A DNA stretch of 64,000 nt from Desulfosporosinus orientis DSM 765 (lineage in GTDB: Bacteria; Bacillota; Desulfitobacteriia; Desulfitobacteriales; Desulfitobacteriaceae): positions 5,705,151 to 5,769,150 of the forward strand of contig NC_016584.1 in assembly GCF_000235605.1 (NCBI RefSeq), in the 5' to 3' direction. The first letter of the stretch is position 1. Each line of letters begins with the position of its first letter. The position numbers and the translations under genes are program-made. A model generated the notes under the pieces. That model saw only the letters and a program-made list of their open reading frames with translations, did not search any database and had not been told where the DNA came from. Of this stretch, positions 57,379-64,000 are shown piece by piece.

Positions 57379-58512
57379 TTATGTCCACCCATTGTATTCT
57401 TCAATTATGTCAGCAATTCTTTGTGCTGAAATCCCGTCTCCATAGGGATTACTGGCCATTGTCATTTTTTGATAAGCATGGGGATCCTCTAAGAGACACT
57501 TGAGTTTAGCGAACACTGATTCATAGCTTGTGCCCACAAGTGCAACCGTTCCTGCAGCTACAGCCTCTGGACGTTCAGTTGTGTCACGAACAACTAAAAC
57601 CGGTTTGCCTAAGGAAGGGGCTTCCTCCTGAATACCTCCCGAGTCCGTCAAAATCAAATGGGCCCGAGCCATTAAATTTACAAAAGGCTCATAATCCAGA
57701 GGTTCAATGAGGTTAACCCGAGAATGTGATCCCAGAACTTCCGTAACCACTTCCCGCACTTTTGGGTTTTTATGAACAGGAAAGATTACGTAGGTATCTG
57801 AGAAAGCATCCAGGATATTTCTTAAAGCCCGATAAATTTGGCGCATAGGTTCGCCTAGATTTTCCCTGCGATGGGTTGTCACCAAAATCATACGTGACGA
57901 TTCTTTCTGACTAAGTATTGTCCGAATCTCATCATCAACAAATTGGTACTTGGGATCTGCTGTTGCCAATAAAGCATCAATTACTGTATTACCGGTAACA
58001 AAGATTTTCTCTGCTGCCACTCCTTCTCCTTCCAGATTCCTTTTGGCAGTCTCTGTCGGAGCAAAGTGCAAATCTGTCAGAGTTCCTGTTAGCTTACGAT
58101 TCATCTCTTCCGGGAATGGAGAATATTTGTTTCCCGTTCGAAGTCCTGCCTCCACATGTCCCACGGGTATTTTTGAATAGAAGGCAGCCAGAGCCGCGAC
58201 AAAAGTTGTAGTTGTGTCTCCATGCACTAAGACTAGGTCAGGTCGCTCACGCTGAAAGATCTCATTCAATCCATTTAATGCCCCAATGGTAATATCCGTT
58301 AAGGTCTGACCCTGGCGCATCAGATTTAAATCAAAATCCGGAACAATCTTGAACAGCTTTAACACTTGATCGAGCATCTCACGGTGCTGAGCAGTTACAA
58401 TAACTTGACAGAGAATGGAATCTTTCTGTCGAAGTGCCTGAACTACAGGAGCCATCTTAATAGCCTCAGGACGTGTTCCAAACACTACCATGACTTTTTT
58501 CGGCGTAATCAC
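57379..58512 (-). CDS. wecB: UDP-N-acetylglucosamine 2-epimerase (non-hydrolysing)
   Basis: The 377-residue enzyme interconverts UDP-GlcNAc and UDP-ManNAc for teichoic acid or surface polysaccharide. Signatures are MVVFGTRPEAIKMAPV, VHGDTTTTFVAALAAFY, HVEAGLRTGN and LTDSGGIQEEAPSLGKPVLVVRDTTERPEA. In Bacillus the same place next to the atp operon holds mnaA. GTG start with GGAGGGAAC upstream. Confidence 0.96.
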   Translation of the reverse strand: MITPKKVMVVFGTRPEAIKMAPVVQALRQKDSILCQVIVTAQHREMLDQVLKLFKIVPDFDLNLMRQGQTLTDITIGALNGLNEIFQRERPDLVLVHGDTTTTFVAALAAFYSKIPVGHVEAGLRTGNKYSPFPEEMNRKLTGTLTDLHFAPTETAKRNLEGEGVAAEKIFVTGNTVIDALLATADPKYQFVDDEIRTILSQKESSRMILVTTHRRENLGEPMRQIYRALRNILDAFSDTYVIFPVHKNPKVREVVTEVLGSHSRVNLIEPLDYEPFVNLMARAHLILTDSGGIQEEAPSLGKPVLVVRDTTERPEAVAAGTVALVGTSYESVFAKLKCLLEDPHAYQKMTMASNPYGDGISAQRIADIIEEYNGWT

Positions 58513-58590
58513 TCTATTGTTCCCTCCGATTATAAATCAATCGTACTCAATAGTACAATCAATTTTCTGTTTAGGGTTAAAAAAATAAAT

Positions 58591-59076
58591 TTACGGATTC
58601 TGATCAGTACAAGAACTATCCTCTCCAAATTTAATGAAACTTAACCCCGCTTCTTTAGCCATCGTTTCTGCAAGGGGATCCGGATAAGAATACGCATACA
58701 TTACTCGCTTTATGCCGGCATTAATCAATAGTTTCGTGCACAAAACACAGGGTTGATGAGTAGTATAGAGATCTGCCCCTGCGATGGCAACTCCATGTTT
58801 GGCGGCCTGAACCAGGGCGTTTTGCTCTGCATGCACAGCACGGCAGATCTCATGGCGTTCCCCTGAGGGAACGCCTAAGCTCTGCCGTAAACAACCAATT
58901 TCATCACAATGCTGTAGTCCTGAAGGACTGCCGTTATATCCAGTACTTAAAATTTGCTTATCTTTCACGATCACCGCCCCAACTTGGCGGCGCAGGCAAG
59001 TTGAGCGTCCGGCAACGACTTGGGCCATCTGCATAAAATAACCATCCCAGCTAGGGCGCTTATCTTGGGTCATCAT
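58591..59076 (-). CDS. comEB: Deoxycytidylate deaminase family protein (ComEB-like)
   Basis: Read from ATG 59076, the protein is 161 residues. Zinc motifs are HAE in [10 protein letters not shown] and PCVLC, with [12 protein letters not shown] and [19 protein letters not shown] typical of dCMP deaminases. It would produce dUMP for thymidylate synthesis. It overlaps the upp stop by 4 bases (ATGA), so it is translated in coupling; an upstream start would run inside upp. Its place after upp is conserved in several Clostridia. Confidence 0.93.
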   Translation of the reverse strand: MMTQDKRPSWDGYFMQMAQVVAGRSTCLRRQVGAVIVKDKQILSTGYNGSPSGLQHCDEIGCLRQSLGVPSGERHEICRAVHAEQNALVQAAKHGVAIAGADLYTTHQPCVLCTKLLINAGIKRVMYAYSYPDPLAETMAKEAGLSFIKFGEDSSCTDQNP

Positions 59077-59702
59077 TTCGTTCCAAACAGCCTGTCCCCG
59101 GCGTCCCCCAAACCCGGCACAATATAACCGTGGTCGTTCAGACACTCATCCACCGCTGCGACAAAGATATCCACATCGGCGTGGGCATTTTGAACTGCTT
59201 GGATTCCTTCCGGAGCTGCAATTAAACACATTAATTTAATATTTTGGGCGCCACGGTCTTTTAAGAAGGTTATGGCTGCTGCAGCTGAACCGCCTGTTGC
59301 CAGCATAGGATCAATGACAATAAGATCACGCTCAGCGATATCAGGAGGCAGTTTGCAATAGTATTCAACAGGCATAAGGGTTTCAGGGTCTCGATAAAGC
59401 CCGACATGTCCCACTTTCGCAGCAGGTATTAAACGGAGCATTCCGTCCACCATACCTAACCCCGCCCGCAAAATAGGAACTAAGCCAACTTTGCGGCCGG
59501 CAATTACCTTACACTTTGCTGTTGCTACAGGAGTTTTCACCTCGGTTTCCTGAAGAGGAAAATCACGAGTAACCTCATAGGCCATCAACATCGAGACTTC
59601 CTCGACTAATGCCCTGAATTCCTTGGAGCCTGTTTCCTCATCCCGAATCAAAGACAGCTTATGTTGTATCAGAGGATGATCAAGTACTTGAAGCTTTGAC
59701 AT
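59073..59702 (-). CDS. upp: Uracil phosphoribosyltransferase
   Basis: The 209-residue enzyme salvages uracil to UMP. It has the PRPP-binding loop [17 protein letters not shown] and the C-terminal uracil-binding [17 protein letters not shown]. It lies 13 bases after glyA, as in Bacillus. Confidence 0.98.
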   Translation of the reverse strand: MSKLQVLDHPLIQHKLSLIRDEETGSKEFRALVEEVSMLMAYEVTRDFPLQETEVKTPVATAKCKVIAGRKVGLVPILRAGLGMVDGMLRLIPAAKVGHVGLYRDPETLMPVEYYCKLPPDIAERDLIVIDPMLATGGSAAAAITFLKDRGAQNIKLMCLIAAPEGIQAVQNAHADVDIFVAAVDECLNDHGYIVPGLGDAGDRLFGTK

Positions 59703-59715
59703 CGTATTGGCTCTC

Positions 59716-60972
59716 CTAACCTAAATTTGTATATAAGGGAAACTCCGCGCACAAGGAACGAACAATTTCCCGCGCTTGTGTCAGTTTATCAGGTTCGTGG
59801 TGCGAGGTCAAGGTTAGGTCGATTGCTTCTGCTATCCGCTTCATAGCCTCCGTAGTCATCCCCCGTGATGTGGCTGCAGGGGTTCCCAAACGAATTCCAC
59901 TGGTTACAAAAGGACTTGCAGTATCGAAGGGAATGGTATTTTTGTTGACGGTAATACCCACCTCATGAAGCAGGCTTTCCGCTTCCTTGCCGGTTAATTG
60001 TTTTGTTCTTACATCCACAAGCATCACATGATTGTCCGTTCCCCCTGAGACAAGGCGGAATCCTCTCTCTGTCAGAGCTTGTGCTAAAGCTTTGGCGTTT
60101 TCTACAATATTAGTTTGATAGATTTTAAATTCAGGCTGCAGAGCTTCCCCAAAAGCGACCGCTTTTGCTGCAATCACGTGCATCAAAGGACCACCCTGAA
60201 TTCCCGGGAAAATAGCTTTGTCGATAGCTTGAGCATATTTTTCCTTACACAGAATTAAGCCGCCCCTCGGTCCTCTTAAGGTTTTATGGGTAGTTGAGGT
60301 TACAAAATCAGCATAAGGCACCGGGGATGGATGCAGCCCTGCAGCTACAAGTCCCGCAAAATGAGCCATGTCCACCATCAAATAAGCGCCAACTTCATCG
60401 GCAATTTCACGCATCTTGACAAAGTCAATAATCCTTGGATAAGCGCTTGCTCCGGCAACAATCATTTTAGGATGATGTTCTGTGGCCAGTTGCCTGAGTT
60501 GATCATAATCAATTCTTTCAGTCTTTTCATCCACTCCATAAGGAACCACATTGAAATAGACACCGGAAATATTTACCGGGCTGCCGTGAGTTAAGTGTCC
60601 TCCATGAGAAAGATTCATACCGAGAATGGTGTCCCCGGGTTTCAAAAAGGCAAAATAAACTGCCATATTAGCCTGAGATCCCGAATGTGGTTGGACATTG
60701 GCATGTTCTGCCCCAAAGATTTTTTTCACTCGCTCACGAGCCAGGTTTTCCACAACATCGACAAATTCACAGCCGCCGTAATAGCGTTTTCCTGGGTATC
60801 CTTCAGCATACTTATTGGTTAAAACAGATCCTTGAGCAGCCATAACCGCCCGGCTTACGAAGTTTTCTGAAGCAATCAGCTCGATGGTATTCATCTGGCG
60901 ATTCTCTTCTTGCTCAATAGCCTTAGCAACTTCAGCATCCTGGCTTTTCACCCATTGGTTGATATAATCCAC
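59716..60972 (-). CDS. glyA: Serine hydroxymethyltransferase
   Basis: The 418-residue PLP enzyme converts serine and tetrahydrofolate to glycine and methylene-tetrahydrofolate. The PLP lysine is in [14 protein letters not shown], and [13 protein letters not shown] and [12 protein letters not shown] are diagnostic. GTG start after AGGAG. No glycine riboswitch was recognised in the short upstream gap. Confidence 0.98.
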   Translation of the reverse strand: MDYINQWVKSQDAEVAKAIEQEENRQMNTIELIASENFVSRAVMAAQGSVLTNKYAEGYPGKRYYGGCEFVDVVENLARERVKKIFGAEHANVQPHSGSQANMAVYFAFLKPGDTILGMNLSHGGHLTHGSPVNISGVYFNVVPYGVDEKTERIDYDQLRQLATEHHPKMIVAGASAYPRIIDFVKMREIADEVGAYLMVDMAHFAGLVAAGLHPSPVPYADFVTSTTHKTLRGPRGGLILCKEKYAQAIDKAIFPGIQGGPLMHVIAAKAVAFGEALQPEFKIYQTNIVENAKALAQALTERGFRLVSGGTDNHVMLVDVRTKQLTGKEAESLLHEVGITVNKNTIPFDTASPFVTSGIRLGTPAATSRGMTTEAMKRIAEAIDLTLTSHHEPDKLTQAREIVRSLCAEFPLYTNLG

Positions 60973-61046
60973 ATTCGTTCACTCCTGTCAAATTCTTATA
61001 TGCAAGTGGGGGGATACCCCTATTGCTATCTCTATTTTAACCCTCA

Positions 61047-61619
61047 TCATCCTTTGCACTCGGCATAAGAAGCCCGCGGACCTCCAATCAGGCGCGGACG
61101 GGTACGTGCTAAGGTCAAGTGCGCTTCACCCAACTCTTTGACATGAATACGAATCGGTATTACTACCGGTCTCAAGTGCATGCCGATAAATGTGTCTCCA
61201 ATATCTATGCCGGCATGTCCCTGGATCCTTTCTACCATAAGCGGCGATGAAAAACGTTCCCACGCTTTTACAGTCATGGCGCCTCCGGCATGCAGTGCTG
61301 GGAGTACAGTAACCTCTTCTAATTTGTAATAATCCAGGCAGGCCTCTTCTACTACCAAAGCCCGGTTGATATGTTCACATCCCTGAACAGCTAAATAGAT
61401 CCCTAACTGATGTACTCTTTCCAACAATGGCGGGAGTAAAACCTCCGCCACCTCTAAACTGCTTCCCTGTCCAATCCGGTGACCGACTACCTCGCTTGTG
61501 CTGCACCCTAAAACAAGAATCTGCCTCGCCCGCAAATTCGCTTTCAAAAAGAAAGCATCCAGCACTTCGTTCCAGAGGTTTGCCAATTCTTGAAATTTGT
61601 CCGAAGGAAAGTCATCCAT
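61047..61619 (-). CDS. ywlG: DUF436/TIGR01440 family protein (YwlG)
   Basis: The 190-residue protein matches the YwlG family (LVLGCSTSEVVGHRIG, GCEHINRALV, DIGDTFIGMHLRPVVIPIR). The function is not established. It lies between rpiB and glyA, exactly as in Bacillus subtilis, with AAAGGAGG upstream. Confidence 0.93.
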   Translation of the reverse strand: MDDFPSDKFQELANLWNEVLDAFFLKANLRARQILVLGCSTSEVVGHRIGQGSSLEVAEVLLPPLLERVHQLGIYLAVQGCEHINRALVVEEACLDYYKLEEVTVLPALHAGGAMTVKAWERFSSPLMVERIQGHAGIDIGDTFIGMHLRPVVIPIRIHVKELGEAHLTLARTRPRLIGGPRASYAECKG

Positions 61620-61663
61620 AAAGATGCGCCTCCTTTCCTCGATTTAATACCGATGTCTGCAGG

Positions 61664-62113
61664 CTATAGCTCAATGCCCCGTTCTATATCCGATATCAGA
61701 TCTACTCTAAGGGCATGTCTGCCTCCTGAAAACTCGGATTTCAAAAAAATGTCCACAATATCCAGGGCCAGCCCAGCCCCGATGACACGAGCACCCAGGG
61801 CCAGAATATTGGCATTATTATGTTCTCGTGACATCCTGGCCGAAAAAGTGTCCGAACATACAGCCGCACGAATTCCCGGCATTTTGTTAGCAGCAATGGA
61901 GATTCCCAAGCCAGTTCCGCATACAACAATCCCCAAATCGGCTTTTCCTTTTAATATAGCATTTCCTACGGCAAAACCATACTTCGGATAATCTACAGAG
62001 TCTTTGGAATGGGTTCCAAAATCGAGAACCTCTATACTCTGAGTTTCTAAATGTGTGCGAATGGCTTCTTTAAGTTCATACCCGCCATGATCGGCCCCCA
62101 GCGCAACTTTCAC
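61664..62113 (-). CDS. rpiB: Ribose-5-phosphate isomerase B
   Basis: The 149-residue enzyme interconverts ribose-5-phosphate and ribulose-5-phosphate. Asp8/His9 lie in GADHGGYELKE and the catalytic base Cys65 in VVCGTGLGIS. It overlaps functionally with the transketolase genes in the non-oxidative pentose pathway. GTG start after AAGGGAGG. LacA/LacB-type isomerases are related but an unlinked context favours RpiB. Confidence 0.95.
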   Translation of the reverse strand: MKVALGADHGGYELKEAIRTHLETQSIEVLDFGTHSKDSVDYPKYGFAVGNAILKGKADLGIVVCGTGLGISIAANKMPGIRAAVCSDTFSARMSREHNNANILALGARVIGAGLALDIVDIFLKSEFSGGRHALRVDLISDIERGIEL

Positions 62114-62298
62114 TCTTTTGTCCTCCCTTGCTTATTACTACATATTTCTCTGTATAGTCCTAAAATTCCTGCAAAAGCATCTATAAAACCATGGCCCTTA
62201 GGCACTGGATTGAAAGCAGACATCCGCAAATATAGCGACGTTTCACGCCGCTAGTGTGATCATTTTTTTATTTTCTTATGCTTCTTTGTCCGGAAAGA

Positions 62299-62733
62299 CT
62301 ACAAATCCAAGGCATTTTTCAGGCTGTTCAGAAGATCTCTGATTTCCAGGGCAGTCTGCTGATAGACCTCAAGGGAACCCATCCAGGGATCAATCACATC
62401 TCTCTTTTTTGCTCCCCAATTCCCTAAACAACGAATCTTCTCACTAAACTGGGGAAAGATTCGTTTTAAGCCTTCTTCCTGGGCCTGAGTCATAGGGATA
62501 ATCCAATCAGCGTCAGCCACTAGCTCTTCATTAATTCTTCGGGCACGGTGCTGGGAGAGATCGATATCCAAATCCCTAAGAATCTCCACAACATGAGCAC
62601 TGACAGCATCCCCATCCCAAGAATTGGTTCCAGCCGAACAAACTTGAACCGCATCCCCAAACATGGCTCGAGCCATCCCTTCTGCCAACGGACTGCGACA
62701 TGTATTACCTGTACAAACAAACAAAAGTTTCAA
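62299..62733 (-). CDS. ywlE: Protein-arginine phosphatase (YwlE-like low-molecular-weight PTP)
   Basis: From TTG 62733 (GAGGTGG 11 bases upstream), the 144-residue protein starts MKLLFVCTGNTCRSPLAEG. The catalytic P-loop is C7-x4-C12-R13-S. Thr11 is the residue that makes Bacillus YwlE specific for phospho-arginine rather than phospho-tyrosine, and the catalytic Asp is in DPWMGS. YwlE reverses McsB-dependent protein arginine phosphorylation. Position between mntP and rpiB matches Bacillus ywlD-ywlE-ywlF. Confidence 0.9.
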   Translation of the reverse strand: MKLLFVCTGNTCRSPLAEGMARAMFGDAVQVCSAGTNSWDGDAVSAHVVEILRDLDIDLSQHRARRINEELVADADWIIPMTQAQEEGLKRIFPQFSEKIRCLGNWGAKKRDVIDPWMGSLEVYQQTALEIRDLLNSLKNALDL

Positions 62734-62753
62734 CCCCAAAAGAACCACCTCAA

Positions 62754-63338
62754 CTATAAAAGAAGTTTGATGCCAATGATTAATAATGCTAATCCTCCAA
62801 ATAATTCAGCCCTGTCTCCTAAACGGGTTCCCATTATTCTCCCTAAAACTAAACCGCTTCCAGTCATTAAGCCGGCGATTAGTCCCATAATCATAACCGT
62901 CATGAAAATGTCTGTCCGAATGGTCCCCAGAGAAAATCCCACACTTAAAGCGTCTAAGCTGACACTGGCTGCCAAAACATAAAGACCATAACCCTCCAGG
63001 GAGCCCTTGCCGCCGGTATTATTGAGGAAAAGAGCTTCCCTGGCTTCCCGAAAGGGAAAACTTTGTGTCGTTGGGCGGAAAACACTATACAGCATTCGGC
63101 CGCCTAACCAAAGAAGCACCAAGGCTCCTATCAAACTGGCAAATTGACCAAGAATCGAACCTAAAGCCTGGCCCAGCATCATCCCGCCAAGGGGCATAAG
63201 CACGTGGAATACAGCGACTACTAAAGTAAGCCTTGCCATCACGCTTCTCCTAATTCCCGCTAAGCCAATGGCCAAAGATAAGGAAAATGCGTCTGCTCCT
63301 AAAGCCGTGGCTACAGCCACAACCCAAACTAAATTCAT
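62754..63338 (-). CDS. mntP: Manganese efflux pump MntP-like (YwlD)
   Basis: The 194-residue membrane protein has about six helices in two related halves, with acidic residues in GADAFSLSLAIGL and VSLDALSVGFSLG, the MntP transport motifs. Members export manganese. It is in the ywlD position of the Bacillus order and is probably co-transcribed with ywlE (20-base gap). Confidence 0.85.
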   Translation of the reverse strand: MNLVWVVAVATALGADAFSLSLAIGLAGIRRSVMARLTLVVAVFHVLMPLGGMMLGQALGSILGQFASLIGALVLLWLGGRMLYSVFRPTTQSFPFREAREALFLNNTGGKGSLEGYGLYVLAASVSLDALSVGFSLGTIRTDIFMTVMIMGLIAGLMTGSGLVLGRIMGTRLGDRAELFGGLALLIIGIKLLL

Positions 63339-63401
63339 ACCCTCTCCCTCCGTTCCCCACTATATATATGCACAGGAAAGGGTATTAGACGAATTCGCAA
63401 T

Positions 63402-64000
63402 TCAGATGTGCAAGGTTCTCTGTCCTGCTGCTTTCTCTAAACGATTCATTACAGCGCTGCCAAGACCCGCTTCATGAATACCTTCAACCAGAATCAAATC
63501 CATTTTCCGATCATCACAAAGTCTCAGCCCTTCAAATAAGTTGCTTGCCACTTCCTGAGGGCGATCTTTAGATCCTAAAACATACAAAAGATCAGGATAC
63601 CGGTTATGTAAGAATGGGGCACTTTCCAAGGTACAAAGAACGCCCACTCTTTTAAATCGGGCATGTCCTTTCTGTATTTCCTGACCCATTCGCTGCACAA
63701 CTCTCTCTTGATGGCCGCTCACCAGAAGCAGCTGCCCTTGGGGAGCGTAATGGCGATATTTCATACCCGGCGCTTTGGGAACTTGGGTCTCTCCGGGAGT
63801 ATCCACATGAACTTCTCCCAGCACCTCTTCCAGCTGTTCTTTAGTGATTCCCCCCGGACGCAGAATCGTCGGGACTCCTTCACTTACATCAAGCACTGTG
63901 GATTCTACTCCTACATCACAAGGTCCTGCATCAAGAATTAGGGGAATCTTGCCTTTCATATCCCGCCAAACATGACTTCCTCGTGTTGGACTTGGTTTTC
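63402..64000 (-). CDS. sua5: L-threonylcarbamoyladenylate synthase, C-terminal part (cut by window edge)
   Basis: The frame is open to the right edge, so only about 199 C-terminal residues are seen. The first residues read KPSPTRGSHVW, the end of the conserved SGxPSPT motif, followed by LDAGPCDVGVESTVLDVS and LRPGGIT of the YrdC/Sua5 domain. The Sua5-specific C-terminal domain runs from about APGMKYRHYAP onward. The enzyme makes threonylcarbamoyl-AMP for t6A modification of tRNA. In Bacillus the gene is ywlC, at the head of this same cluster. Confidence 0.95.
   Translation of the reverse strand, partial: KPSPTRGSHVWRDMKGKIPLILDAGPCDVGVESTVLDVSEGVPTILRPGGITKEQLEEVLGEVHVDTPGETQVPKAPGMKYRHYAPQGQLLLVSGHQERVVQRMGQEIQKGHARFKRVGVLCTLESAPFLHNRYPDLLYVLGSKDRPQEVASNLFEGLRLCDDRKMDLILVEGIHEAGLGSAVMNRLEKAAGQRTLHI

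Noticed and set aside
60973-61046. Glycine riboswitch before glyA
   Set aside because: The gap is only 74 bases and lacks the expected paired aptamer structure.

Overview
The window reads as chromosomal backbone of an endospore-forming, low-to-mid GC Gram-positive (Firmicutes, Clostridia). The gene content and order fit best with the Desulfosporosinus/Desulfitobacterium type of Peptococcaceae. That placement is inferred from synteny and protein character, not from a database search. Supporting signs are spoIIID, spoIID and a SpoIIQ-like gene, sigI-rsgI, FtsEX with a LytM protein, strong AGGAGG ribosome sites, frequent TTG/GTG starts, and a programmed frameshift in prfB. Nearly everything is on the minus strand; only an HDOD-domain gene and one glycosyltransferase are on the plus strand. 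No rRNA, tRNA, CRISPR array, intact insertion sequence or prophage was seen.

Layout. 1-4.7 kb: the start of rpoN (cut by the left edge), then whiA, yvcK and rapZ, with an orphan sugar-binding lipoprotein and a radical SAM protein upstream. 7-15 kb: polysaccharide deacetylase, FMN-dependent hydroxy-acid dehydrogenase, HAD phosphatase, and uvrA/uvrB. 15-23 kb: orphan binding lipoprotein, HDOD protein, a tandem-duplicated ATPase, then ctpA, a LytM protein, ftsX and ftsE (cell-wall remodelling). 23-30 kb: two-subunit transketolase, prfB, secA, hpf, csp. 30-35 kb: polar amino-acid ABC transporter (glnQ, glnP, glnH) and a lone oligopeptide-binding lipoprotein. 35-41.5 kb: zinc-ribbon protein, comFC, comFA, a small membrane protein, an O-antigen-ligase-like protein, fabZ and a glycosyltransferase. 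41.6-49.8 kb: rsgI-sigI, a WecG/TagA transferase, mbl, spoIIID, spoIIQ, spoIID, murA and a YwmB-like gene. 50-64 kb: the complete F-type ATP synthase operon, preceded by wecB, comEB, upp, glyA, a DUF436 gene, rpiB, ywlE, mntP and the C-terminal part of sua5. This last block matches the Bacillus subtilis ywlC-ywlD-ywlE-ywlF-ywlG-glyA-upp-mnaA-atp order almost gene for gene.

Most genes sit in short operons with 4-base overlaps, closed by visible intrinsic terminators. Sporulation-type promoters can be read by eye: a SigE-like site before spoIID, a SigF-like site before spoIIQ, and a SigH-like site before hpf.

No new multi-gene defence or metabolic system stands out. The less ordinary signals are small: a perfect 40-bp palindrome upstream of ftsE; a cluster of DnaA-box-like 9-mers between two transport/zinc genes; an intergenic repeat present at 6.9 kb and 49.9 kb that may be a small RNA family; a SpoIIQ whose catalytic histidine is glutamine; a RapZ with Arg in place of the Walker A Lys; and an ATPase made of two related halves, of which only one keeps a P-loop.
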